Below, piece by piece: positions 27,312 to 36,698 of a DNA stretch of 64,000 nt; positions within the stretch are counted from its first letter, which is position 1, and every line of letters begins with the position of its first letter. The stretch is taken from positions 15,982-79,981 of the forward strand of contig CAZOFY010000003.1 in NCBI GenBank assembly GCA_964579245.1, given 5' to 3'. The DNA is from Firm-13 sp964579245 (GTDB lineage: Bacteria; Bacillota; Clostridia; Saccharofermentanales; Saccharofermentanaceae). Below the pieces are notes generated by a model. The model searched no databases, was not told the DNA's origin, and saw only the letters and a program-made list of their open reading frames with translations. Position numbers and translations under genes: made by a program.

Positions 27312-29171
27312 ATGTCCGAAAACCAAGCGGAAACAAAGCGGAAGGTCGGCTTGACCGTCATTTCCGTTATTCGCATGCTACTTCTCCCTGCAGTGGGTAT
27401 ATGGGTTCTTCAGGCGTTGTCTCCATACAAACAGCGCTTTGATGAGTCTGTTTATTTTGAAGGTAATTGGTATAGCGCGATCGGTGTTCGTTTCTTTTGG
27501 AACTATCTGCTCCTGCTTCTTATTTATGCTCTACTCTATTTTTTACCTTACTTTAAAGTCACATCCATCATTCTTGGTACGGTAATCTTTGTTTTTGGTC
27601 TGGCAGAGCATTATGTCGTCCTTTTTCGAAATATGATTATCTTCCCCTGGGATCTTGACAGTATCGGTCTGGCCGCAAACGTCAGCAGTACATATGATTT
27701 CTCTGTAACGAACGAAATGATTCTGGCCGGGGCGCTCTATCTTCTGATGATCGTTCTTTCCATTCTTGGAAAAGATCCGCGAATCCCTTGGAAGATACGT
27801 TTAGCCGTGATTGTTGCAATTCTTGCTGTCGGTGCCGGCTATTTGCAAGGCTTTGTATTGAATCGGGCTAAACAGATCGAAAGCGGGATAACCTTCTACT
27901 ACACAACCGTGAACTACAACATCGAAAATGGCGTTCTTATGAATTTCATCTATCATATGAAATTTCTGGTGAGCACCCCCCCGGAAGGCTATGACCGGTC
28001 AGCCGTAGAGCAAGAACTTACATCTTATGATCTAACTGTTGAATCGCTTGTTCCGAACAATGAGAAGCCGGATGTCATCATGATTATGAGTGAAGCATTT
28101 TCGGATTTGGAAGCCGTTTCCGAATTTTCTTCCAGCGTGCCCGTGATGCCTTTCTGGGACTCTCTTTCCGGGCAAAAGAATTGTATCAAAAAGACTCTTC
28201 TGACATCTGCCTTCGGAGGTAATACGGCAAACGCAGAGTTCGAAGTACTGACGGGAATGTCGATGCAGTTTTTCTCTCCAGGTACTTATCCTTACAAACA
28301 TTATATACGAAGAGAAGTTCCTTCCTTTGCGTCCTTGCTGGCATCGAACGGATACAATGTGTATTCTCTGCACCCTTTTGATTTATCAGGATGGAATCGT
28401 CAGAATGTCATGCCTCTGCTTGGATTTCCAATCCTGGAAGGTGAGGACGTTTTTCAGAATCCGGAACGTTATCGAACCTACATCAGTGATATGGAGTCAT
28501 ATGATTACATCATTCGGAAATATGAAGATATGAAGCTTGAAACTCCGGACAAACCAATATTTGAATACTTGATGACAATTCAAAACCATGGAGGGTATGC
28601 GTCTGCAGAGTCTCTTCCCTACAGGATCTCACCCGTAGCAGACAAGAACTATCCCCAAGCAGAGCAATACCTCTCTCTATTACGGCTTTCTGATGATGCA
28701 CTGGCCCGATTGATTGCTTATTTTGAGAAAGTGGATCATCCGACCGTAATCATCTTATACGGCGACCATCAACCGAACTTGTGTGATGGTTTTCAAGACT
28801 ATCTGGCGCTTGAGGCCGACGATTCGGGCAAGAAAAATGTAACAAACCGATATAAGACACAGTTGCTCGTATGGGCAAATTATGATATTTCAGGGAGCGA
28901 GCTCGCCGGCATGCAAGAGGATATAATCAGTAATAACTACGTGACAGCCTTCTTGTCTGATATTATAGGTATCGAGAGAACGCCTTTTCAAGCGTTCGAG
29001 ATTGAAATGCACAAGAAAATCCCTGCCCTGAACGCATATTATGTCATTACGTCTGACGGTACCGTGTATAACGCAACCAGTAAGTCCCTGCAGCCAGAGC
29101 TGAAACAGTTACTCAAGAAATATGAGATGATCCAGCACTACTATCTTTATGATGTAAAAGAGAATCGGTAG
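27312..29171 (+). CDS. LtaS-like membrane sulfatase-fold phosphoglycerol transferase
   Basis: 619 residues. Five N-terminal membrane segments (roughly 15-40, 57-78, 83-106, 134-151, 160-182), then an extracellular sulfatase-fold domain. The metal-binding MSEAFSDL, the catalytic Thr in FGGNTANAEFEVLTG and GDHQPN are present. These enzymes move glycerol phosphate from phosphatidylglycerol onto a growing teichoic acid. Whether it makes true lipoteichoic acid or decorates another glycan is not visible. GGAGG lies 10 nt before the ATG, and the gene sits 19 bp after glnS. Its 3' end overlaps convergent galM by 25 bp. Confidence 0.87.
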   Translation: MSENQAETKRKVGLTVISVIRMLLLPAVGIWVLQALSPYKQRFDESVYFEGNWYSAIGVRFFWNYLLLLLIYALLYFLPYFKVTSIILGTVIFVFGLAEHYVVLFRNMIIFPWDLDSIGLAANVSSTYDFSVTNEMILAGALYLLMIVLSILGKDPRIPWKIRLAVIVAILAVGAGYLQGFVLNRAKQIESGITFYYTTVNYNIENGVLMNFIYHMKFLVSTPPEGYDRSAVEQELTSYDLTVESLVPNNEKPDVIMIMSEAFSDLEAVSEFSSSVPVMPFWDSLSGQKNCIKKTLLTSAFGGNTANAEFEVLTGMSMQFFSPGTYPYKHYIRREVPSFASLLASNGYNVYSLHPFDLSGWNRQNVMPLLGFPILEGEDVFQNPERYRTYISDMESYDYIIRKYEDMKLETPDKPIFEYLMTIQNHGGYASAESLPYRISPVADKNYPQAEQYLSLLRLSDDALARLIAYFEKVDHPTVIILYGDHQPNLCDGFQDYLALEADDSGKKNVTNRYKTQLLVWANYDISGSELAGMQEDIISNNYVTAFLSDIIGIERTPFQAFEIEMHKKIPALNAYYVITSDGTVYNATSKSLQPELKQLLKKYEMIQHYYLYDVKENR

Positions 29172-30253
29172 CCGGTAAGATAGTACTTCTCCTCCCCGGC
29201 GTGTAATACTGCGTCCGGAAAATCCGGATGGTGTATCGCATCCGGGTAAAGCTGAGCTTCCAGACAAACACCGGCATATTGATTGTATATAAAGCCATCC
29301 TTCCCCACCGTATTCTCGGTGTGATTTCCCGTATAAATTTGAAGACCCGGGAAATTTGTGATGACCTCCATTTCGCGTTCTGATTCCGGATCCCTTAACA
29401 AGGCAACACGCTGTGCCTCGTCGGGCGAAGTCCGGAGACAGTAATTCTGATCCAGACCACGCGAGGAAGCAAGCTGGGGATCATCCAACTGCATAGTGTC
29501 GAGGAAACTCTTTGTGTTTGAAAAATCAAAGACAGTATCTCCAATCTGTGAAATGCTTCCGTCAGGAACATTCTCGAGATCTTTGTTTATCATGCTTGTT
29601 GAGTCTATCCATAGTAGATGTCCGGAAACACTGCCGTTATTGTGTCCGCCTAAATTGAAATACGAGTGGTTTGTCGGGCAAAACAACGTGTCTGCATCCG
29701 TTTTCCCACTGTACAAAATCAGAAGAGTCCGGTCGCTTGTCCACGCATATAAAACCTCCGCCGTCAAATTTCCCGGCAACCCGCAGGTGTTATGCGGTGA
29801 AGTATGAGTCAGCAATACAGCTTCTCCTTCTATATGGAAATCCGATCGTATACCGGAATTCCTCAAATATTTGTCAGCAGCGGAGTTGACGAGCACCCCC
29901 CCCTGCCAGAATACGTTTTGAAAAGAACCGGGGCCGCCATGAAGATTATTTACACCATCATTCGCCGGCATCTCATTGCGAGTCCCATTCAGTATAAAAG
30001 AGGCGTTTTTGGTACGATTTGCCACTCGCCCGACGATTGAACCATGACATCCTCCGTTTCCGAGATATCCGTCCAAATCGGAAAATCCAAGTATAACATC
30101 GGCATATTCACCATTCTTTTCCGGAACATTGACCTCTATGATTGCTGCGGCATATTCCATAACAGTAAAAGAAGCTCCGGAAGAATGTTTCAGTTTATAT
30201 GTCTTGGCTGAGACACCGGATTTGCTCACAAGGATATTCTCTTCAATCGGCAT
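29147..30253 (-). CDS. galM: Aldose 1-epimerase
   Basis: Interconverts alpha and beta anomers of hexoses. 368 residues, with the galactose mutarotase fold: GRVANRTKNASF, NDGVNNLHGGPG, NHSYFNLGGH with the catalytic-type His, and QIYTGNHTEN. The C-terminal Glu is in the GVCLEAQLYPDAIHHPDFP segment. GGAGG lies before the ATG. It contains an 8-C run at 29896-29903. A single gene, not in a gal operon. Confidence 0.92.
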   Translation of the reverse strand: MPIEENILVSKSGVSAKTYKLKHSSGASFTVMEYAAAIIEVNVPEKNGEYADVILGFSDLDGYLGNGGCHGSIVGRVANRTKNASFILNGTRNEMPANDGVNNLHGGPGSFQNVFWQGGVLVNSAADKYLRNSGIRSDFHIEGEAVLLTHTSPHNTCGLPGNLTAEVLYAWTSDRTLLILYSGKTDADTLFCPTNHSYFNLGGHNNGSVSGHLLWIDSTSMINKDLENVPDGSISQIGDTVFDFSNTKSFLDTMQLDDPQLASSRGLDQNYCLRTSPDEAQRVALLRDPESEREMEVITNFPGLQIYTGNHTENTVGKDGFIYNQYAGVCLEAQLYPDAIHHPDFPDAVLHAGEEKYYLTGYRFSFTS

Positions 30254-30321
30254 GAATCATTCCTCCAAAGTATGAAATTTTTCGAAAAAGGCAGTAAGAA
30301 CCCATGAATCGGTCTGATTCG

Positions 30322-32553
30322 TCAAATGAATGACTCGTCTTCGGAAGATTCAAGGGGAATAAATGCTCTCAGGTCATCCTTGATTTGTCTATCCTCGATT
30401 GTTGTGATCGCGATTCTACAAAGCTCGGCCTGACTGTCGATTTTAGCCTTGCCGCGCAGATCCTGCTTATGATAGGAACCGTCCGGCTGCATCATGTGGC
30501 TGCGAATCGTATCCTCAAGTTCCAACTGCAAAATCTCAAGAACCCGATTGCGACAGTCGATATCCTCGACAGGAAAAAGCAGCTCGACGCGGCGGTCAAG
30601 ATTTCTGGGCATCCAGTCCGCAGAGGATAGATAGATATCCTCTGTGCCCTCATTATAAAAACAGAAGATTCGAGAATGCTCAAGGAATCGACCGGTGATA
30701 GATCGAACACTAATATTCTCAGAGAGGCCGGGAACTCCGGCCCGAAGACAACAAATTCCTCTCACAATCAAATCAATCTTCACGCCTGCAGCGGAAGCCT
30801 CATACAACAATTCGATCATAGCCCCGTCAGCCAGAGAGTTGATCTTTGCAATGATGGCGGCCTTCTTTCCTTCCCTGGCGTTCAATATCTCACGGCGAAT
30901 CCTTTTCTCAAAAAAACTCCGCAACCACAGCGGCGCGGGGATCAATCTTCTCCACTCCGGCGGTTCCGCATAACCGGACAGCATGTTAAAAAATTCCGAT
31001 GCATCGACCCCGAATGGTTCAGAACAGGTAAATAGGCCGATATCAGTATAGATCTGAGCGGTGATGTCATTATAGTTTCCGGTCCCGAGATGCAGGTATC
31101 TGCGGATCCCGTCCTCTTCGTTGCGCACGACCAGAGTGATCTTGCTGTGCGTCTTCAGCCCGACTAATCCATAAATAACATGGCAGCCGGCTTTCTCAAG
31201 CATCTTCGCCCAGTTTATGTTATTCTCCTCATCAAATCTCGCCTTCAGTTCGACAAGAACCATGACCTGCTTTCCGTTCTGTGCGGCGGCCGCGAGATAC
31301 GCAATAATAGGCGAACTGCTGCTGACACGATAGAGTGTCTGTTTGATTGCCAGAACATCCGGGTCCATAGCAGCCTCACGGATAAACTCGACGACCGGGT
31401 CAAATTCCTCATAAGGGTGATGGACCATACGGTCCTTCTCTCTGATTTGATCAAAGATACTTCTGTCATCGAACATACTTGGTTCCTGTGCGCGAAAAGA
31501 AGGGTAGCAAAGGTCCGGATAGGCTCTGGAGACCATATTGTACAGCTTCATCAGAAAGGTAAGATCGAGTGACCCATTGACCGGAAAAATGTCGACTTCG
31601 TTGATCTGTAAGGATTCGACCAGCCAATCACGCAAGCGAATATCCATATGTTCGTCAATCTCCATACGAATGATCTCGCCCCACTGTCGTCTTCGAACCT
31701 GTTCTTCAATTTCCTTCAGTAGATCCTCTGCTTCATCCTCGTCAATATCAAGATCAGCATTTCGCATAATACGATAAATTGAGGACGCAACAACAGTAAG
31801 TCCTGTAAAGAGTTGGTGGAGATTTGCCATGATGATCTGTTCAATCGGAAGGAAAGCATATCCGCTATTTGTCGGTACGAGAAAAAGTCGAGGTACGACA
31901 GACGGAACTTGCAAAGTCGCATAACGATAGTTCATTTCGGTGCTTGTTTCTTCAGCATCCTCCTCGCCCTCTTCTTTGATCATTACGGCAATATTCAGTC
32001 TTTTGCTGTAAAGGAGAGGAAACGGACGCGATGAATCAACTGCCATCGGTGTCAGAATAGGAAAAAGCGTTGTCAAAAAATAGTCATCGGCAGTCTTCCT
32101 TCCCGCTTCGTCCAGCTCTGAATAATCAAGAATTTGAATGCCGTTTGTCCACAAGGCAGGAATAAGAGAGCGGGTATATGTCGAATACTGCAGAGCCATG
32201 CTCTGACGAACTTTCTGTGTAATTTGCTCCAATTGCTCAGAAGGCGTCATACCGGAAAAATCACGGGCATTATATTGTGCATTAACGAGATCCTTCAGAG
32301 AAGCGACACGAACAACGTAGAACTCGTCAAGATTTGAAGCGGTAATGGATAGAAACTTCGCTCTTTCAAGCAGAGGATTCTTCGTATCCCTTGCTTCAAA
32401 CAGGATGCGATCATTAAAATCGAGCCAGCTTATTTCGCGGTTGATAAAACGATTCGCGTCGGCTGATATACCGGCATTATCCGTAAGCATATGAAGAGTC
32501 TCTTGTTTCGTTGATTTGGGACCCTTCTTGATCTTGCGTTTCTTGGTAGTCAT
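30322..32553 (-). CDS. ppk: Polyphosphate kinase 1
   Basis: Reversibly makes polyphosphate from ATP. 743 residues. N domain with FINREISWLDFNDR, head domain, and two C-terminal PLD-like domains. The phosphorylated His is in GLKTHSKITLVVR, with RRYLHLGTGNYN following; the second part has YLSSADWMPRNLDRRVE. Its ATG overlaps the ppx stop as TAATG with AGGAGG upstream, so the two are translationally coupled. Confidence 0.95.
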   Translation of the reverse strand: MTTKKRKIKKGPKSTKQETLHMLTDNAGISADANRFINREISWLDFNDRILFEARDTKNPLLERAKFLSITASNLDEFYVVRVASLKDLVNAQYNARDFSGMTPSEQLEQITQKVRQSMALQYSTYTRSLIPALWTNGIQILDYSELDEAGRKTADDYFLTTLFPILTPMAVDSSRPFPLLYSKRLNIAVMIKEEGEEDAEETSTEMNYRYATLQVPSVVPRLFLVPTNSGYAFLPIEQIIMANLHQLFTGLTVVASSIYRIMRNADLDIDEDEAEDLLKEIEEQVRRRQWGEIIRMEIDEHMDIRLRDWLVESLQINEVDIFPVNGSLDLTFLMKLYNMVSRAYPDLCYPSFRAQEPSMFDDRSIFDQIREKDRMVHHPYEEFDPVVEFIREAAMDPDVLAIKQTLYRVSSSSPIIAYLAAAAQNGKQVMVLVELKARFDEENNINWAKMLEKAGCHVIYGLVGLKTHSKITLVVRNEEDGIRRYLHLGTGNYNDITAQIYTDIGLFTCSEPFGVDASEFFNMLSGYAEPPEWRRLIPAPLWLRSFFEKRIRREILNAREGKKAAIIAKINSLADGAMIELLYEASAAGVKIDLIVRGICCLRAGVPGLSENISVRSITGRFLEHSRIFCFYNEGTEDIYLSSADWMPRNLDRRVELLFPVEDIDCRNRVLEILQLELEDTIRSHMMQPDGSYHKQDLRGKAKIDSQAELCRIAITTIEDRQIKDDLRAFIPLESSEDESFI

Positions 32554-34094
32554 TATACCTGCCTCCTCGGTTTTAATACGGGCTGATATCCGAAGACCTG
32601 CCTGAAGAGTCCTGTCTTGGTCTCAAATGCCCACTGTTCATAGGTCAGGTCACTGGACGCATCACAAGCAATAACAAGCGAGTCCTTCTGTATCGTGACC
32701 GAAATATTCTTAATCTTCTGTTTATGCGAAGCGTCGAGCGCATCGGCTACACGAAGAATAGCAGAAAGCTTTGCTGCCGTCGATCGTTCGGCAAGAGGTA
32801 GGTACTGGAAATACTTGTCTTTTTGTAGATCCGTAAGAATGTAGAATCTGGCCGTGCAGGCAATAATTTCCTTTTCCCTGTTATCGATTCCAATGATTTC
32901 CGATGTTTGGATGATATGATACGTCCGTGTACTATGGTTTGTTACATTGATATATTTCCCGATTTCATGAAGGATTGTGGCAAGCTGAAGCAGAAGTCTT
33001 TCACGATCACTAAGCCCATGGACACGTCGTGTACTATCGAAGATCTCCAAAGCAAGGCCCTCGACATGATCAGTATGCTTCTTATCGTAGCGGTAACGTT
33101 TGCCGATATGCCGGGCGGCAAATACCGAATCCCGATAAGGCGGAGTCTTCAAAGGGAAGGCGAAGTTATCGTAGGTATATTGGTAAATTACGCCATCGCA
33201 AAGAGACGCCGCCGGCATATGGATCCCCTCGAGGCCTGTCGACTCCATAGATTTCTTAATGATCAACGCAGTCGGGAAAAGCAGATTCGCCGTTGCGGAA
33301 GAAATATTCTTCGTTAGTACCAAGTCAGTCGGCTTGACCTTGAGCAAATAATCAAAAACTTCCAGAAACTTCTTCTTTGTCAGGAAGCAGTATTCGCGAG
33401 GAGAAAAACCTGCAAGTCCCTTAATGAAACCTATGTCGCTGCCGAAGGCAATCATGTTCTTATATTCGATCCCCTTTGGCTCCACCGCATGATAGTCATC
33501 AAGATCATGCGAAATGAATTCTTCCAGGACCTCCTTGTAATGTGGTGTCTGCTTTTCCAAGCTCGACAACAGCTCACTGATTCGAAGCGATCCCAGCAGC
33601 ATATTTTGACTGAAAACAAACTCAGATTTATCGAAAACAGAGGTCTGAATACTTCCCGCACCCAAGTCCAGAATCAGCGTTCCGGTCTGGATAATCTTCT
33701 CAAAATCACCCATCAGCTCCTTTACCGCCAATGTGTGATAGTATCGTTCCGTGGCGTTATCCAGGACCTGAACAATCAATCCCGTCTTGAGCCGGATCTG
33801 CTCCACCACAAAATCCCGGTTCTCCGCCTCGCGAAAAGCACTTGTGGCCACACAGATAGACTTAGAAATCTTATACTCCTTCATCTTGATCACGAAGCCG
33901 GAAAGAATCTCGCACAACTCCACAACCTGGCTCTCAGATATTGAGCCATATCGATAGGTCTGCGCGCCCAACGCAAGAAAGCGCCTTACGGATTCGACCT
34001 CTCTTGGACTTTCTTTTCTGCTTAGCTGAAATATCTTCATGCGAAGAGATAGAGATCCGAGATCGATGACAGCGACTGTCTGCTTCGAAGACAT
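32553..34094 (-). CDS. ppx: Ppx/GppA-type exopolyphosphatase with C-terminal HD domain
   Basis: 513 residues from the ATG that has AAGGAG 8 nt upstream (the frame is open to 34133). The N-terminal ASKHA phosphatase fold has VIDLGSLSLRM, VATSAFREAENR and LILDLGAGSIQTSVF. The C-terminal HD region has ILHEIGKYINVTNHSTRTYHII. It degrades polyphosphate or pppGpp. Coupled with ppk, it would set the polyphosphate level. In place of the usual GSNSxR the protein reads GSLSLRM, a slight departure from the family motif. Confidence 0.9.
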   Translation of the reverse strand: MSSKQTVAVIDLGSLSLRMKIFQLSRKESPREVESVRRFLALGAQTYRYGSISESQVVELCEILSGFVIKMKEYKISKSICVATSAFREAENRDFVVEQIRLKTGLIVQVLDNATERYYHTLAVKELMGDFEKIIQTGTLILDLGAGSIQTSVFDKSEFVFSQNMLLGSLRISELLSSLEKQTPHYKEVLEEFISHDLDDYHAVEPKGIEYKNMIAFGSDIGFIKGLAGFSPREYCFLTKKKFLEVFDYLLKVKPTDLVLTKNISSATANLLFPTALIIKKSMESTGLEGIHMPAASLCDGVIYQYTYDNFAFPLKTPPYRDSVFAARHIGKRYRYDKKHTDHVEGLALEIFDSTRRVHGLSDRERLLLQLATILHEIGKYINVTNHSTRTYHIIQTSEIIGIDNREKEIIACTARFYILTDLQKDKYFQYLPLAERSTAAKLSAILRVADALDASHKQKIKNISVTIQKDSLVIACDASSDLTYEQWAFETKTGLFRQVFGYQPVLKPRRQV

Positions 34095-34135
34095 ATTCGT
34101 TTCTCCTTCGTTCCTGTATAAAATCGAATACATTT

Positions 34136-34141
34136 ATTATA
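34136..34141 (-). promoter_or_regulatory. -10 box for ppx-ppk
   Basis: Minus-strand TATAAT about 42 bp before the ppx start. The -35 is AT-rich and unclear. Confidence 0.45.
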
Positions 34142-34149
34142 CAACGAAT

Positions 34150-34178
34150 TACAAATTGAATTTCATTCATAATTTGTA
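34150..34178. promoter_or_regulatory. Inverted repeat upstream of ppx
   Basis: TACAAATT (34150-34157) and AATTTGTA (34171-34178), 8-bp arms with a 13-nt spacer, lying over the expected -35 region of the ppx promoter and between divergent genes. A possible operator. Confidence 0.4.
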
Positions 34179-34239
34179 TTGAATTTGTTTCAGTGCATGA
34201 AATCAAAGAAGGAACTTATTCCTGTCGGGCCCTCTCTGC

Positions 34240-34245
34240 TATAAT
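34240..34245 (+). promoter_or_regulatory. Extended -10 for the thioesterase gene
   Basis: TGCTATAAT (TGn-TATAAT), 35 bp before the ATG. Confidence 0.5.
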
Positions 34246-34280
34246 AATTGTGATAGTCAGTTCCCACGAGGAGGATCTAT

Positions 34281-34820
34281 ATGGACACTTTTGATCTTGG
34301 AAAAGCACCTCAAGATAGTTCGTTCGGCTTAAAGGCTTCGCGAGATGCATTAGAAGGAAAAATCAACGAATTCATCAATGAACTGTCGAGTCAGGATCAA
34401 GCACGCTACTCCCTTGTACGGTCCAGGAAAGAATCACATACAGAACACGTACAGATCGTTATGTATCGCCACATCAACGGATCCGGTCGACTGTTCGGCG
34501 GAGCCCTGCTTCAAATGATTGATACAATCGGCGCCATTTGCGCCAGACGGCACTCCGGCTCCGAGGTGACCACTGTCGCCATCGACAATCTGTCCTTCAA
34601 AGCTCCGGCCTCAATTAATTCCACTCTTCTACTTATCGCTGAAATTCAGAGTGTCGGAAGAACTTCCATGAAGGTCCAGGTGACCACATACGTCGAGAGT
34701 CTCAACGGTTCCCGTGAAGAGATCAATGTTGCCAATCTGACATTTGTCGCAATCGACAGATACAATCGCCCGATTCCTGTACCGCGCCTGAAGGAAATGT
34801 TGCCGGAAGCGAAGATCTGA
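34281..34820 (+). CDS. Hotdog-fold acyl-CoA thioesterase
   Basis: 179 residues. After about 50 non-catalytic N-terminal residues comes a single hotdog domain: HINGSGRLFGGALLQMIDTIGAICARRHSG and VTTVAIDNLSFKAPASI are typical of the YciA/ACOT group, with the Asp in MIDTIG as the catalytic candidate. It hydrolyses acyl-CoA; the chain length is unknown. AGGAGG lies before the ATG. Monocistronic between a promoter at 34240 and the terminator at 34868. Confidence 0.88.
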   Translation: MDTFDLGKAPQDSSFGLKASRDALEGKINEFINELSSQDQARYSLVRSRKESHTEHVQIVMYRHINGSGRLFGGALLQMIDTIGAICARRHSGSEVTTVAIDNLSFKAPASINSTLLLIAEIQSVGRTSMKVQVTTYVESLNGSREEINVANLTFVAIDRYNRPIPVPRLKEMLPEAKI

Positions 34821-34867
34821 GTCCTTCCGGATAATCGTTAAGCTGGTATATCTGCTGAGAGAAAAGC

Positions 34868-34913
34868 TTGCACCCGCCTTCTTGGACAATCGAGTCCGGT
34901 CAGGCGGGTGCAA
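34868..34913. terminator. Bidirectional terminator between thioesterase and ilvB
   Basis: A 12-bp perfect stem (34868-34879 with 34902-34913). Its large loop holds a second small hairpin (GGAC/GTCC). T-richer on the minus side (CTTTTC), so it serves chiefly the leu/ilv operon. Confidence 0.8.
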
Positions 34914-34941
34914 CGTCTTTACAGAAAGCACATTTCGAAGG

Positions 34942-36642
34942 TCACATACCCGGCATGATCATTTCTTCGGGATTCTTGCCCGGCGGAATCATCGGGTAAA
35001 CGAGTTCCTCGTTGTCAAGCATAACGTGCAGAACATAGGGCTTATGATCCGCAAGCATGCAGTCAATCCCCTGACGGAAGCTTGCCGCATCGGTGGCTCG
35101 GCTTCCCTTTATGCCATAGGCATCGACAATCTGAATAAAGTTCGGATTATTGCTTAATATAGAATGACTGTATCTTTTCCCGAAGAAGAGTTCCTGCCAT
35201 TGACGAACCATACCGAGCTGCTGGTTGTCCATGATGATCACCTTGACATTAAGGTTAAGATCCGTCAGTGTGCCGAATTCTTGAATCGTCATCTGAACAC
35301 CGCCGTCTCCGACAAAGAGAATCACAGGTCGTTCCGGTGCAGCAATCGAGGCACCGATAGCAGCCGGAAGCCCGAATCCCATCGTCCCGAGTCCTCCGGA
35401 TGTGAGAAAGGATCTCGGCGATTCAACGGAAAAATGCTGAGCCGCAAAAACCTGATGCTGTCCCACGTCCGTTACGAGAATAGGATCTTGCCCCTTATAG
35501 GCTTCTGATATGGCATAAACGACCGCTTCCGGTAAAAGCTTGTCATCGAGAGATACAAGGTTCTTCTTGACTTCACGATATCTTTCTCTCTTCAGATCCA
35601 CTTTTTGAATCCATTCACTCCAGGTGTTGCGATAGGGATAATCCGGAAGGACCTGAAGCATATGCGTGAAAAAGTCAAAAGCGGCATCTTCAATCTCAAT
35701 CGAAGCATGAATATTCTTATTGATCTCGGCAGGGTCAATGTCAACATGAATGACCGTGCGACTCTTGTTTGCGTTATATTTCTCAGGGTCTCCGATGATC
35801 CGATCCGAAAAACGGCAACCAACTGCCAGAAGTAGATCACAGTTCCCGATAGCCGAATTTGCCTGGGGTGTCCCGTGCATACCGACCATTCCTAAATACT
35901 GCTCGTGCTCATCGGAAATGGATCCCTTACCCATCATCGTTGTAGCAACCGGCATGCCGGTTTTTTCAGCAAACTCCTGCATCAACGCGCTGGCCCCATC
36001 CGATATGATGACTCCGCCGCCGATCAGAAGCAACGGCTTTCGGGCCTTGCTCAAGGCTTCATATACTGCATCTGCCTGTGACTTTGTATGCTTTCTCGGC
36101 GGACGATGGATAATAACGCCGGTTCCCTTTCCGGAATTCTCGGGAATCTCGATTGCCAGAATGTCCTTCGGAACATTCACAAGAACTGGCCCCGGTCTTC
36201 CCTGTGTCGTAAGATTCCAAGCTTCCTCCAGAGTCGGCAAAAGATCCTCGGGATCCATGACCAGATAATTGTATTTTGTAATCGGTTGGGTGATTCCGGT
36301 TATGTCCGCTTCCTGAAAAGCATCCTTACCTGTACAATTGCGCGCAACCGCACCGGTGATCGCTAGAAGCGGAACCGAGTCAAGATAGGCATCAGCGATT
36401 CCCGTAACGAGGTTTGTCGCTCCGGGACCCGATGTGGCAATGACAACACCCGGTTTGCCCGTCACCTTGGCAAATCCCTCGGCAGCGTGCGCGGCACCCT
36501 GTTCGTGACGTGTAAGTACGTGCGGAAACTGTACCTGATAAATAGCGTCATATAGAACTAGGATAGGGCCTCCGGGGTATCCAAACGCCGGGTCCACACC
36601 CTTATCCTGAAGAAAAGCAACAATCGTCTGTGCTCCGTTCAT
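34942..36642 (-). CDS. ilvB: Acetolactate synthase large subunit
   Basis: ThDP enzyme joining pyruvate with pyruvate or 2-oxobutyrate. 566 residues; RHEQGAAHAAEGFA carries the catalytic Glu, followed by the FAD-binding middle domain and GDGGVQMTIQEFGTL...NNQ-like DNQQLGMVRQWQELFF for ThDP-Mg. AGGAGG lies 8 nt before the ATG. Last gene of the operon. The small regulatory subunit gene ilvN, normally next to it, is absent. Confidence 0.95.
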   Translation of the reverse strand: MNGAQTIVAFLQDKGVDPAFGYPGGPILVLYDAIYQVQFPHVLTRHEQGAAHAAEGFAKVTGKPGVVIATSGPGATNLVTGIADAYLDSVPLLAITGAVARNCTGKDAFQEADITGITQPITKYNYLVMDPEDLLPTLEEAWNLTTQGRPGPVLVNVPKDILAIEIPENSGKGTGVIIHRPPRKHTKSQADAVYEALSKARKPLLLIGGGVIISDGASALMQEFAEKTGMPVATTMMGKGSISDEHEQYLGMVGMHGTPQANSAIGNCDLLLAVGCRFSDRIIGDPEKYNANKSRTVIHVDIDPAEINKNIHASIEIEDAAFDFFTHMLQVLPDYPYRNTWSEWIQKVDLKRERYREVKKNLVSLDDKLLPEAVVYAISEAYKGQDPILVTDVGQHQVFAAQHFSVESPRSFLTSGGLGTMGFGLPAAIGASIAAPERPVILFVGDGGVQMTIQEFGTLTDLNLNVKVIIMDNQQLGMVRQWQELFFGKRYSHSILSNNPNFIQIVDAYGIKGSRATDAASFRQGIDCMLADHKPYVLHVMLDNEELVYPMIPPGKNPEEMIMPGM

Positions 36643-36698
36643 TTTGTTATCCTCCTAAGGTAAACTGCCGATGAAACCGGCAGCTGTTCACTCTCCAA

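Noticed and set aside
34868..34913. Riboswitch or T-box in the thioesterase-ilvB gap
   Set aside because: The complex hairpin lies at the 3' ends of both flanking genes; it works as a terminator, not a leader.
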